A DNA stretch of 64,000 nt from Pseudoalteromonas sp. SMS1. GTDB taxonomy: Bacteria; Pseudomonadota; Gammaproteobacteria; Enterobacterales; Alteromonadaceae. The stretch spans positions 62,001 to 126,000 of the forward strand of contig NZ_JAKGBI010000011.1 of NCBI RefSeq assembly GCF_021530565.1. The letters are read 5' to 3'. Within the stretch, counting starts at the first letter, position 1, and each line of letters starts with the position of its first letter. Positions 16,602 through 25,284 of this stretch are shown piece after piece. Both the position numbers and the translations under genes were made by a program. Under the pieces are notes generated by a model. It searched no databases. It saw only the letters and a list, made by a program, of their open reading frames with translations, and was not told where the DNA came from.

Positions 16602-18677
16602 ATGTCACGTAATTACCCAATTGTCCTAGGATGGCTACGCAAAAAATGGCCATGGATAGTATCAGCGGTCATTGTCTTTGCATTGACTGCCTTTGTGTTT
16701 CGTACCTTTACAGCGTTAAGTGAACTCAAATATGGATTAACCCCTCCAAAGCTACCTGAATATCAAAAACTTGAAACACAGTTTCTCAATCAGAATGGCT
16801 GGCAATCCAAAGATAAACCCGACAGCCACCAGTGGCCTTACCATGCGTCGCAGGGGACTGCGACGCTACCTATTCCTTATGAATGGCTCAGCGCGCTGGA
16901 AGCACCCAACGATGTCCCATGGTTTATTTTTTTCAGTCAAGAAGAGGCATTTCTTTTGGAGTATATTTATCGCCTGGGTTTTATAAATCTTAATGACGTC
17001 AGCCAAGGCGTTAACTCGGTTAATGCCTATTCCGATGCTCAGCAGCTCCCTTTAGGCTTGGCCAAAACCGCAAGTATCCCTATGCCAGGGTTAGGCCGTA
17101 AAGCAACGGCTGTAGGATTTACCTGCACCGCCTGTCACACAGGTCAGTTTACATACAATAATACTCGTTATGTCGTTGACGGGGGTCCTGCAGTGACAGA
17201 TCTCGGCCTCTTGACCAAAGCATTAGGGGCAGCCATTGGACAAACCGTTTTATCAAGTAAATTAGCGCCTTTTGACGGGCGCTTTGAGCGATTCGCACGT
17301 AAAGTATTAGGCAGTAATTATAACGTTGTGAGTAAAGCAAAGCTCAAAAATGCACTACAAGATACGGTAGCACAGCTTGCCCAGGGGCAAGATACCATCA
17401 ATGTGACAGAAGGGTTTACCCGTCTCGATGCGCTCAATCGCATTGGAAACAAGGTATTTGCAGACAACATGAACCGTCCAGAAAACTACAACCCCATTGA
17501 GGCCCCTGTCAACTATCCTCATATCTGGACCACGTCCTGGTTTGACTGGGTTCAGTATGACGGCTCTATCATGCAACCTCTCGTTAGAAATGCGGGAGAG
17601 GCACTGGGCGTTGCAGCTTTTGTCGATATGAATGTACCGAAAACATTATTGGCGCAACCCGCGACATTTTCTAGTTCAATTCCAATTGATACACTTTACG
17701 ATATTGAGCAATGGTTGGCTGGCGATTACCCACTAACTGACTACCAACCTGGTCAGCTTGGTAAAATCACCGGACTTAAAGCCCCCAAATGGCCCAATAC
17801 CTTGCCGAGCATCAATAGTGAATTGGCAATGAAAGGTAAAAAGCTGTACGAACAAAACTGCCAAGGCTGTCATCTCGCCCCGATGGATAGCCCAGCATTT
17901 TGGCGAGATAATTGGCACGCGATAAAGTATGAGAAAGCGGGGAAGATTGAGCAAACAGCGCAAAAATACCTAAAACTAAAAATAGTTGATATTGATACAA
18001 TTGGCACAGATCCAGCTCAAGCTGAGGTCCTCGTTAAGCGCACGGTCAACACTAAGGAGCTTGGTTTAAATACAGAGCTTTGCGCCAAAATCGATAACAA
18101 TCAAAAGACCTCTCAAATGCAATCTTACTTGCAATTTGTCAGGGTGCAAGACAGTGCAACCAATAACTTTGCACTGGCATTGGGGGCCGTGGTTCAACAA
18201 ACTAACGACCAATGGTTTGCGCAAAACTACATTACCAAATCAGCGCAAAATAAGCTTGAAGGCGGCAGACCCAATTGCTTAAGAAGTGGCGCTGGCTATA
18301 AAGCACGTCCATTGAATGGTATTTGGGCAACGGCACCATTTTTACATAATGGCTCTGTTCCTAACCTCTACAGTTTACTTTCCGAACCAGCTGATAGACC
18401 AACCTTTGTTGAATTAGGCGGGCTTGAGTTCGACCCTATCAATGTCGGACTTACTCAAAGTAAACGAGTGAAACGATTAAACAATACGGTACATACGAGA
18501 CCCGCCAACCAAACGGACGATTATCAAGCTGGACTATTTATTCTTGATACGCGCCAAGCTGGCAACTTTAACACTGGCCACGCGTTCACAGATGACCCTA
18601 ACGTCCCCGGTAAAATAGGTAAAAGGCTAAATCACGAAGAAAAAATGGCACTTATCGAATACCTAAAAACACTGTAG
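16602..18677 (+). CDS. Di-heme c-type cytochrome, RoxA/di-heme oxygenase-like
   Basis: A 691-residue periplasmic protein anchored by an N-terminal hydrophobic segment (about 17-36). Two heme motifs are present: CTACH (175-179) and CQGCH (420-424). Near the C-terminus, ARPLNGIWATAPFLHNGSVP is the segment shared by bacterial di-heme peroxidases, MauG and rubber oxygenase RoxA. The length (about 680) and wide spacing of hemes fit RoxA and the fatty-acid di-heme dioxygenases of Pseudomonas rather than the 330-residue CcpA peroxidases. Possible roles are oxidative cleavage of polyisoprenoid or oxygenation of unsaturated fatty acids; the substrate cannot be decided here. It is monocistronic, with a strong hairpin after it. 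Confidence 0.75.
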   Translation: MSRNYPIVLGWLRKKWPWIVSAVIVFALTAFVFRTFTALSELKYGLTPPKLPEYQKLETQFLNQNGWQSKDKPDSHQWPYHASQGTATLPIPYEWLSALEAPNDVPWFIFFSQEEAFLLEYIYRLGFINLNDVSQGVNSVNAYSDAQQLPLGLAKTASIPMPGLGRKATAVGFTCTACHTGQFTYNNTRYVVDGGPAVTDLGLLTKALGAAIGQTVLSSKLAPFDGRFERFARKVLGSNYNVVSKAKLKNALQDTVAQLAQGQDTINVTEGFTRLDALNRIGNKVFADNMNRPENYNPIEAPVNYPHIWTTSWFDWVQYDGSIMQPLVRNAGEALGVAAFVDMNVPKTLLAQPATFSSSIPIDTLYDIEQWLAGDYPLTDYQPGQLGKITGLKAPKWPNTLPSINSELAMKGKKLYEQNCQGCHLAPMDSPAFWRDNWHAIKYEKAGKIEQTAQKYLKLKIVDIDTIGTDPAQAEVLVKRTVNTKELGLNTELCAKIDNNQKTSQMQSYLQFVRVQDSATNNFALALGAVVQQTNDQWFAQNYITKSAQNKLEGGRPNCLRSGAGYKARPLNGIWATAPFLHNGSVPNLYSLLSEPADRPTFVELGGLEFDPINVGLTQSKRVKRLNNTVHTRPANQTDDYQAGLFILDTRQAGNFNTGHAFTDDPNVPGKIGKRLNHEEKMALIEYLKTL

Positions 18678-18684
18678 CAAGCCG

Positions 18685-18712
18685 GTGGTGCACATCCTCC
18701 TATGTGCACCAC
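18685..18712 (+). terminator. Terminator of the di-heme cytochrome gene
   Basis: GTGGTGCACAT and ATGTGCACCAC form an 11-bp perfect stem with a 6-base loop, 7 bases after the stop codon. A weak T-containing tail follows. Confidence 0.7.
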
Positions 18713-18852
18713 TGATCTTTGCATCAAACTGCGACTTTACCCACTTACATGATCAATTTTTTAATGTCGCAGCCCCCGCCCGACATGATCAAATAATGAA
18801 CTAAACAATGACGCAAAACGTATAGAGCATTATCTAGCAGGTAGGAGGTGGT

Positions 18853-19311
18853 ATGAATCATTATGTAATCAAGGGTCACGACTACGACGCCTTTCGTGAC
18901 GCGCAAGACGAGCTTGTAGACCTCAAAGTCGACAATGAAGACATCAGTGCAATCTGCGACAGCAACACACACCCTTTGCACGACTTTTTAACGAATCATG
19001 TCGTTAAAATCATTAAATCCGAGTGCGTATTTTTATTTGTGCTGATGATTGGCGCATATACAGCGGTAAACATCGGTACAATTCCGATGGCAGCAATCGT
19101 GGTCGCGACCATTGTTTTGGGTATGTTTAGTATTTGGGTAAGTGGCATGCTCGGGTCTGACTTAATTAGACATTACGCACTCTGTAAAGAAACCACATTG
19201 GGCGAGAAGCACCCTTTGGTTTTGCATGTAGAAATCGAAGACGGACAAAGAGAAACACTCAGAAAAGTGGTCGAAAAAAGGCCTCAACTACAAATGCAAC
19301 GCGTTTGCTGA
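18853..19311 (+). CDS. Small membrane protein, unknown
   Basis: A 152-residue protein preceded by an almost perfect ribosome binding site (TAGGAGGTGGT). Residues 1-45 form a compact soluble segment (MNHYVIKGHDYDAFRDAQDE) resembling the beta-alpha-beta start of stress-type domains. Two membrane helices follow at about 57-75 and 79-100, then a second soluble tail (LVLHVEIEDGQRETLRKVV). The two helices with an N- and C-terminal soluble arm resemble DUF1269-type integral membrane proteins, but I do not assign a family. A promoter and a small stem (18764-18786) lie just upstream. Function unknown. Confidence 0.65.
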   Translation: MNHYVIKGHDYDAFRDAQDELVDLKVDNEDISAICDSNTHPLHDFLTNHVVKIIKSECVFLFVLMIGAYTAVNIGTIPMAAIVVATIVLGMFSIWVSGMLGSDLIRHYALCKETTLGEKHPLVLHVEIEDGQRETLRKVVEKRPQLQMQRVC

Positions 19312-19528
19312 GTAGGGTAAAGCAACATTTCGAACTTATCTTAGTACAACCAATAAGTTACTGGTTCATCTGGAGCCAAGGGAAAGGGCTCCTCCAAATT
19401 CACGCGTCCTTCAAAAGTTGGCCTACAATATATATCAATCACGTCCTCTAGCCTCAATTACATGGCCGCATTCACCCACTGTTCGAAAATTCCTCTATAC
19501 TAACCAGATAGCGTTCGTGAGGTACCCT

Positions 19529-20638
19529 ATGTTTAGTTCGCTCCAAACTCTTTCCTATAACGCCATCAATATTGGCTGTAATAGTGATGAAGCCAATATA
19601 CACAAAGTCCGCGTTACAAACACACTTGCCTTTGTCGCCTCGATTATTGCATGCATCAATATCATTTTATTTGGAATGCTGTCACACTCACTGATCACCG
19701 CGATTATGAATATTGGTTTGTTAACCATTTGCCTCTCTGCTGTTTATTTACAACATCGAAGACTTTACTACATAGGCCGGATGGTTTTGCTACTTAGTAT
19801 CATCAGTTATATTTTTATCCATGCTAACTGGGTAGTCGGAACGCACCTTGGTGTTCAAAGTACATTCTTTACGCTACTGCCGCTTCCTTGGTTGTTACTC
19901 GAAGATCACCGTAAAAGAACCAAAGTCGTGCTCTCATTTTTATGTTGTAGTTGTTACTTCTACATTCAATATCACCAACCTGTTACACCGTTTATCGCAT
20001 TTAGCCATGACTATCAAAGCATTCTGCAAATTGGTTCTGAGCTACTCGCGATGCTGGTTTTAATTGTGCTGGCAATTACGTTTGATAACGACCGAAACAA
20101 ATATGAAAACAGGCTAAAAAAGTTGGCAACAGAAGATCCTTTAACCGGTCTCGCCAATAGAACTAAATTGCTTAATGAAGGCAACAGAGTGCTCGCATAT
20201 GCCAAGCGCCACCAAGAACCTTTATGCGTCGCTTTACTGGATATTGATCACTTCAAGCGTGTCAACGATAAGTATGGCCATAGCCATGGAGATACCTCAC
20301 TTAAAATCATAGCAAAACTCCTAACAAGCAATTTACGAGAAAGTGATCTAATAGCACGTTACGGAGGAGAGGAGTTTGCACTTATCTTACCCAGGGTAAA
20401 CCTACTTCAAGCAACTAATATCTTAAATAAATTAAGGGAGCAAATTGCATTAACGCCGATTTGTTACAGTGACGTGTGTATTAATTGTAGTGCAAGTTTT
20501 GGGGTCACCCAGCTCAACAACCCAACGCAACAATTAACGGAACTCTTTGATCAGGCCGATGAAGCTCTTTATATCGCAAAAAATCAGGGCAGAAATTGCG
20601 TTGCCACTTTTCAACTGTCTAACCCGAACCAGGTATAA
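19529..20638 (+). CDS. Diguanylate cyclase with multi-pass membrane domain
   Basis: A 369-residue protein: about five hydrophobic segments in the first 190 residues, then a GGDEF domain beginning ATEDPLTGLANRTKL. The active site is GGEEF (about 279-283), and the product-inhibition I-site RESD lies five residues before it, so it should make cyclic di-GMP and be feedback inhibited. The start at 19529 is favoured because GTGAGG precedes it at correct spacing. An earlier in-frame TTG has no such site and would add a long hydrophilic tail. The membrane part resembles multi-pass sensor modules without a named domain. An excellent terminator follows. Confidence 0.88.
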   Translation: MFSSLQTLSYNAINIGCNSDEANIHKVRVTNTLAFVASIIACINIILFGMLSHSLITAIMNIGLLTICLSAVYLQHRRLYYIGRMVLLLSIISYIFIHANWVVGTHLGVQSTFFTLLPLPWLLLEDHRKRTKVVLSFLCCSCYFYIQYHQPVTPFIAFSHDYQSILQIGSELLAMLVLIVLAITFDNDRNKYENRLKKLATEDPLTGLANRTKLLNEGNRVLAYAKRHQEPLCVALLDIDHFKRVNDKYGHSHGDTSLKIIAKLLTSNLRESDLIARYGGEEFALILPRVNLLQATNILNKLREQIALTPICYSDVCINCSASFGVTQLNNPTQQLTELFDQADEALYIAKNQGRNCVATFQLSNPNQV

Positions 20639-20650
20639 AACTCAATTAGA

Positions 20651-20679
20651 AAGCCAAGTTTAAAAACACTTGGCTTTTT
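20651..20679. terminator. Bidirectional intrinsic terminator
   Basis: AAGCCAAGT and ACTTGGCTT form a 9-bp stem around an 8-base loop followed by TTTTT on the plus strand. On the minus strand it follows the stop codon of the Gly-Gly-leader peptide gene, with a weaker T run, so it can serve both. Confidence 0.85.
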
Positions 20680-20692
20680 GGTGTCGCTTTAA

Positions 20693-20902
20693 TTAGCAAG
20701 CACAGGTGTGTATTTCACGTGTCTTTTCAATGCACTCTGATTCATTAGTATTGCAGTAAAACGGGCCGAATGAATGCTCTTGGCAAAACATATTTTTTGT
20801 GTGAGGTGCCCAACCACCAGCAACCTTAGGTGTTGCTTCAGCTGGTACAGACTTTGAGAATGACAGTGACTTGATTTTCTTTTTATTTAATTTTAATTGC
20901 AT
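20693..20902 (-). CDS. Gly-Gly-leader Cys-rich peptide precursor (no. 2)
   Basis: A 69-residue product. A 30-residue leader (MQLKLNKKKIKSLSF, then TPKVAGG) precedes a 39-residue core with five cysteines, including MFCQEHSFGPFYC and a C-terminal CAC. The leader matches the other two peptides of the window in length, charge and its Gly-Gly end; the core is entirely different in sequence. The start is ATG 20902, preceded by AAGGA at the correct spacing. An upstream in-frame TTG is less likely. No transporter or enzyme is adjacent. Probably an exported or modified peptide; activity unknown. Confidence 0.7.
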   Translation of the reverse strand: MQLKLNKKKIKSLSFSKSVPAEATPKVAGGWAPHTKNMFCQEHSFGPFYCNTNESECIEKTREIHTCAC

Positions 20903-21133
20903 GATCAATTCCTTGTTGATTTATTGTTTAGCTTCATAATAAAGCAATTAAAAATTAACAAAAAACAAATAATCGAACAAGCCTTGAACAATAAATTATT
21001 CAACCAAATTCAGCTTTACCACTTTATTTATTCACAAATTAAGCAGCGTTGCCCGCAAAACTTTAGGTGCACAATTTAGTACTCCTTGGGATATGGCCGC
21101 TATCAGCTCACAACTATGAGGCACCCAATTAAT

Positions 21134-22057
21134 CTACACCGTAAAGCGTTTTCGGTAGTCTGTTGGGGTGAGCCCATACTCTCGATAAAATAGTTTTCTT
21201 AATGCGCCGACGTTTTGATATCCCACCAGATAGGCTATTTCAACAACACTCTTGTGACTTAGCTCGAGATACTGACAAGCATGGTGGAGTCTCAACTTTT
21301 GAACATACGCCACAACACTCAATCCCACTGCTTTTTGAAATCGCCTTTGTAATGTTCTGGCACTCATATGGAACTGTTGAGCCAGAGTAGGGAGCAATAT
21401 TTGGTTCGCATGATGCTCGCTAAGGTATTCTTGCACACACAACACCACTTCATCACCATGATCGAGCTTAGGCATGAATTGACGATAAAACTTTTGCTCA
21501 CGGTGACCAATATCGACGACCATTTCCTTCGATAGCATTGATACTACAGTTGGTGGGCAATAAAAGGAGATAATTTCAATGGCTAAGTCAAGCCATGCCA
21601 TTCGCCCACCAGCAGTGATTACATTACCTTCATTGATAATAATGGCGTTAATGTTGAGTTTTGCTTTAGGAAAACACTGACTGAACTGCTGAGCCAAGCG
21701 CCAATGCGTAGTACAAAACTTACCATCTAAGAAACCACCATTGGCTAAAATAAAAGACCCGACACAAGCCGATGCTAAGATTGCACCGTTTCTTTGTACC
21801 GCACGAAGGTAGTCATTTAACTCATCGCACTTTTGCATATAAAACTCATCGCTCGTGCTTGGCGGCAAGGCAACGACTTGCGTTTCAATGTTGTTATCTA
21901 GTTCATCCAACTTATACGTATGAACCTTAAATAAAGTTGGGATACCCAAACTTTGGCACACTGAGTTTGTGACTTTAATTACCTCGATAAAGCCGTATAC
22001 AGCGGATTGACTGGCTGAGGGGTAATCAATAATGGTTAGATTCACTTTTTTGATCAT
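21134..22057 (-). CDS. GlxA-type AraC regulator with DJ-1/PfpI domain
   Basis: A 307-residue regulator. Residues 1-170 form a DJ-1/PfpI-like class I glutamine-amidotransferase fold with the nucleophile-elbow-like ILASACVGSFILA (Cys in SACVG). Residues from about 210 form the AraC double helix-turn-helix, ending DYRKRF. This is the architecture of GlxA-family regulators. It is divergently transcribed from an isochorismatase-like hydrolase gene across a short gap, the usual sign that the regulator controls the enzyme. It probably senses a small metabolite through the amidotransferase-like domain; the ligand is unknown. Confidence 0.9.
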   Translation of the reverse strand: MIKKVNLTIIDYPSASQSAVYGFIEVIKVTNSVCQSLGIPTLFKVHTYKLDELDNNIETQVVALPPSTSDEFYMQKCDELNDYLRAVQRNGAILASACVGSFILANGGFLDGKFCTTHWRLAQQFSQCFPKAKLNINAIIINEGNVITAGGRMAWLDLAIEIISFYCPPTVVSMLSKEMVVDIGHREQKFYRQFMPKLDHGDEVVLCVQEYLSEHHANQILLPTLAQQFHMSARTLQRRFQKAVGLSVVAYVQKLRLHHACQYLELSHKSVVEIAYLVGYQNVGALRKLFYREYGLTPTDYRKRFTV

Positions 22058-22170
22058 AAAAATGGCGTAATTGGCGTGCTCTATGTCATTTTAGACACTG
22101 CTGAGTATAAAATAAAGCAGGCAAAATACCCGTGTTGATTTACATAAGAAAACGACACGAGGAAAACACC

Positions 22171-22695
22171 ATGGCTAAAAAAGCACTGATCGTAATTGAC
22201 ATTCAAAATGACTACTTTGAGAGCGGCGCATACCCTTTGCATGGCACTGAGCATACGATGCAAAAAAATCTAGAAGCGATGGCTATCGCTAAGCGCAAAC
22301 AGATCCCCATTATCCACGTACAACATTTTGTTTCACCTGAGGCTGGAGATGGGCTATTTTTTTATGACAACACGTATGGCGCTGAAATTCACAAAGACAT
22401 TTTGGCAGCCGCGCCTGATGCGCCCGTGGTATTAAAACGCCACGCAGACAGTTTCGAAAAAACGAATCTAGACAAATTACTACAAGAATTACACGTAAAA
22501 GAAATTCTCATTGCAGGTATGATGACCCATAACTGTGTTACCCATACGGCTTTATCGCCAGCCGCCGCCAAATATACTCCTAAAGTAATCGAGGCATGTA
22601 CTTGCACCACTGATCCAATAACCCACGCCCTAGCATTGGATGCCATGCAAGTAAGAGGCATTGAAATGCGCACGATTGATGCCGCATTTGCTTAA
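22171..22695 (+). CDS. Isochorismatase-like cysteine hydrolase
   Basis: A 174-residue cytoplasmic hydrolase. Signature segments are ALIVIDIQNDYFESGAYPL at the start (first catalytic Asp), VVLKRHADSFEKTNLDKLL (Lys), and ILIAGMMTHNCVTHTAL, where the catalytic Cys of the fold lies. The family includes nicotinamidases, N-carbamoylsarcosine amidases and related amidohydrolases. ATG 22171 has GAGGAAA at correct spacing, so an upstream in-frame start is rejected. The divergent GlxA-type gene is the presumed regulator. The substrate is not evident. Confidence 0.88.
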   Translation: MAKKALIVIDIQNDYFESGAYPLHGTEHTMQKNLEAMAIAKRKQIPIIHVQHFVSPEAGDGLFFYDNTYGAEIHKDILAAAPDAPVVLKRHADSFEKTNLDKLLQELHVKEILIAGMMTHNCVTHTALSPAAAKYTPKVIEACTCTTDPITHALALDAMQVRGIEMRTIDAAFA

Positions 22696-22722
22696 CCAAG
22701 CTATCACCACTGTGGTGCACTT

Positions 22723-23125
22723 TAAGCTCCTGAAGGCTCAACTCTATACATAACCCAAACTCAGCGAGGCCATACGGGAGATCTCGATAAGCGTGCACAA
22801 TATGATTAAAAATATTGAGATGAAAAGGACAATTCATCGTTTTAATCGCGTGACTGTGATTATGCACAGGGAACATATTGTCATCATACTTGTCTTGGTA
22901 CCCTGATTTCACACAGAGTTCACGGCTAGCAAGTATAGGACTACTCATTTCGTGCTAGCCTTACTTCTCTTGTACTAACCGAATATAGCTTTGAACTTTA
23001 CGATACAGCACATACCCCTTGGAGTACCATTCCACCATGCCAGAATCGTGGTGCGATATATTAAGAAATTGAAGCTGCTTACCAAGTTTTCAATGTTCAT
23101 TGTTCGTAGAGAGCTCACTTTTAAT
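22723..23125 (-). pseudogene. Decayed threonyl-tRNA synthetase fragment
   Basis: A minus-strand frame, read through three in-frame stops, is clearly homologous to the class II catalytic core of threonyl-tRNA synthetase. In order: KLGKQLQFLNIS, SGMVEWYSKGYVLYRKVQSY, SSPILASRELCVKSG, DDNMFPVHN, MNCPFHLNIFNH, YRDLPYGLAEFG. After a frameshift near 22743, RVEPSGA continues the family motif. Stops are TGA 23090-23092, TAA 22961-22963 and TAG 22955-22957. The N-terminal editing and C-terminal anticodon-binding domains are absent. About 130 codons remain, so it cannot be functional. It may be the relic of a duplicate synthetase, such as an antibiotic-resistance copy, or of a larger rearrangement. The cause is inference. 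Confidence 0.85.
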
Positions 23126-23154
23126 ATAAGTTAAATGTGCGACATGCACTGAAC

Positions 23155-23186
23155 AAAAAAAGCTGACAATTCATGTCAGCTTTTTT
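23155..23186. terminator. Intrinsic terminator upstream of the ThrRS relic
   Basis: GCTGACA and TGTCAGC form a 7-bp stem with a 5-base loop, flanked by A7 on the left and T6 on the right, so it can work in both directions. It has no intact gene to serve and is probably a relic of the former gene arrangement or the end of an unrecognised small RNA. Confidence 0.7.
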
Positions 23187-23554
23187 GATCAAATGAGTGC
23201 CACCACAACAATTACGTTGTTGTCATGGTGATCGCTTGCCTGTTTGAGGCATGTAATGTCATTTGATACGTGGTAAATAATACTCTCTGTGCTGAGCGTA
23301 TTATAAAGATATTTACTAAATCAATAAGCGGACGCGCTTTATGAATAATTTAATTGTAATAGCAATTTAAGTACGACAAGCTCAATGTGAACACATATCA
23401 TGCATCCAACGCTCTTGATCTTACCTGTAGACTCAATACCAACAAGAAATAATGTACTTAGCGTAAAAATTATAAATTTTTTTGCGTAATGTGATGCTAA
23501 TTTCATATTACCCGCGTATATTTCAGTGTTCTATTTATTTTGTATTAGAAAGCT
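23187..23554. other. Intergenic region
   Basis: No gene seen. AT-rich toward the right, with the presumed promoter of the phytase-like gene in the last 100 bases. Confidence 0.4.
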
Positions 23555-24634
23555 ATGCGCAAATATTTATTCTTGGCCTTGTTGGCACCTTTTTTCGTTC
23601 ACAGTGCACAGATGCAGCTTACATTTTTAGACGAATTTATTATCCCTGAGGATTTGACCGTTGACGGTGATAGAGTTGGTGGGCTTTCAAGTATCGAATA
23701 CACGAACGGAAAGTATCTGCTAATAGCCGACGATGCAGACAATCCTCGGTATTTCCAAGCAAATATCAATATAAACGGGGATAAGATAAAGCACGTTCGA
23801 TTCGAAAAGTCCCTCTCATTGGTCAAAAACAAATCGAAGTCTGGGGTCGTAGATCCAGAAAGCCTTCGTGCAGTCCCTAACAGTCATGCCATCGTATGGA
23901 GCAGTGAAGGCAGCATAAAATACAATCAACCGCCAGCTATCTTTTTACAAACCGAAGACAAACTTACCGCGTTTAAACTGCCGAAAATGTTCAACATTAG
24001 TAACACGTCTGGTCCGAGACATAATGCCGTTTTTGAAGGGTTGACACTGGCGCACTCAAAAAAAGGCGTGTGGGTCTCAATGGAAGGTGCACTTAAACAA
24101 GATGGTGAAGAAGCGTCGGTTGAACACGGCAGCGTGGTACGCATTTCCTATTTTGACTTTGCAAGCAAACAACTGCAAAAACAATTTGCCTACTACCTCG
24201 AGCCGCTTGTAAAACGCCCTGAAGCAAAACCAGATGCATTTCGTACGACTGGGCTTGTAGAACTTCTGCAAATAAGTGAACACCAGTTTTTAACAATGGA
24301 GCGCTCCTATACTTCTGGCCTTAAAGATGGCGGTAACAGCGTGAATATTTACCTTGTTGACACAACACATGCCTCGGATACATCACACATCACTTCTTTA
24401 TCAAAGCAGCGTTATACTCTAGCCCAAAAAACATTGGTTTTGAACTTAAACACAATCAAACAGCAATTGAACTCACGCCATATTGATAACCTTGAAGGAA
24501 TGACTTTTGGTCCGCGATTAAAAAATGGTAATCCAAGTTTATTAATGGTGTCCGACAATAACTTCAATATTCATGGCAAACAACTCAGCCAGGTGCTTCT
24601 GTTTGAAGTAACAACCAACGACACCACATTGTAA
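23555..24634 (+). CDS. Secreted phytase-like esterase family protein
   Basis: A 359-residue exported protein with a signal peptide (MRKYLFLALLAPFFVHSAQ). It contains the esterase-like activity of phytase (PF13449-type) pattern: LSSIEYTNGKYLLIADDAD near the start, FEGLTLAHSKKGVWVSMEG in the middle, FRTTGLVELLQISEHQFLTMER and SRHIDNLEGMTFGP later. These proteins form beta propellers and are usually phosphoesterase-like, but activity differs between members. No cysteine pairs stand out. The gene is alone, with a long hairpin after it. Substrate unknown; organic phosphate release is possible. Confidence 0.85.
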   Translation: MRKYLFLALLAPFFVHSAQMQLTFLDEFIIPEDLTVDGDRVGGLSSIEYTNGKYLLIADDADNPRYFQANININGDKIKHVRFEKSLSLVKNKSKSGVVDPESLRAVPNSHAIVWSSEGSIKYNQPPAIFLQTEDKLTAFKLPKMFNISNTSGPRHNAVFEGLTLAHSKKGVWVSMEGALKQDGEEASVEHGSVVRISYFDFASKQLQKQFAYYLEPLVKRPEAKPDAFRTTGLVELLQISEHQFLTMERSYTSGLKDGGNSVNIYLVDTTHASDTSHITSLSKQRYTLAQKTLVLNLNTIKQQLNSRHIDNLEGMTFGPRLKNGNPSLLMVSDNNFNIHGKQLSQVLLFEVTTNDTTL

Positions 24635-25284
24635 GGACCTAAGTAAGATGAAATTTGAAAGCTGCTTTGTCGACTTTCAAATTTCAAGTTCAACGCACTA
24701 CACCACTGCGGGTGACGCACCTTAAAAAAGCACAGAACCAATTCTCTTTTTACCTAATATGAAAAGTTTGTTTTGTCAGCTTCTTACGCAACGGTTGTTC
24801 TCTAATAAAGCCGAATTCGACAAGTTGTATATCTCATTTTTCCATGACACAGCGCAGCTTAATAAAGCAATTCAATAGGTCCAGACAGGCAGTTTATAGC
24901 ACACATACTATACAGAGGCCGAGCTCTTAGTAACAAAAACAAAGCTCATGTTCATCATGCCTATAACGTGCGGCGCCAACTCGGCTGTGAAGCTTGCACT
25001 TTGAGAAATTTAAGTTTGAATAACTATTAAATTTAATATTAAAACTTAGTTTATTAAATAAAAACAATCTAAAAATTAACAATATCCGATTAATTGAAGC
25101 TCCCTCCTAGTCACCTTCCTCTTTTCAAGGCGCCCTAAAACCCCATGAAAAATAACTATAAAAAATTAATAAAAGTCAAAAAAACCTTAACAAAACCTCA
25201 AATAATCATTTTAAATAAAAATAAAATTGACACAGGGGTAATATTAATAAAATATAAAAACACAATTTAAATAAAGGAGTTATT
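24635..25284. other. Intergenic region with hairpin and AT-rich leader
   Basis: GAAATTTGAAAG (24650-24661) and CTTTCAAATTTC (24674-24685) form a 12-bp stem with a 12-base loop soon after the phytase-like stop, probably its terminator. The last 250 bases are very AT-rich and run into the ribosome binding site AAAGGAG of the next gene. No ORF seen. Confidence 0.45.

Noticed and set aside
22580..22948. Minus-strand frame of 122 codons as an intact gene
   Set aside because: Its N-terminal part is the ThrRS relic, and its C-terminal part runs antisense into the isochorismatase gene; it is not one protein.
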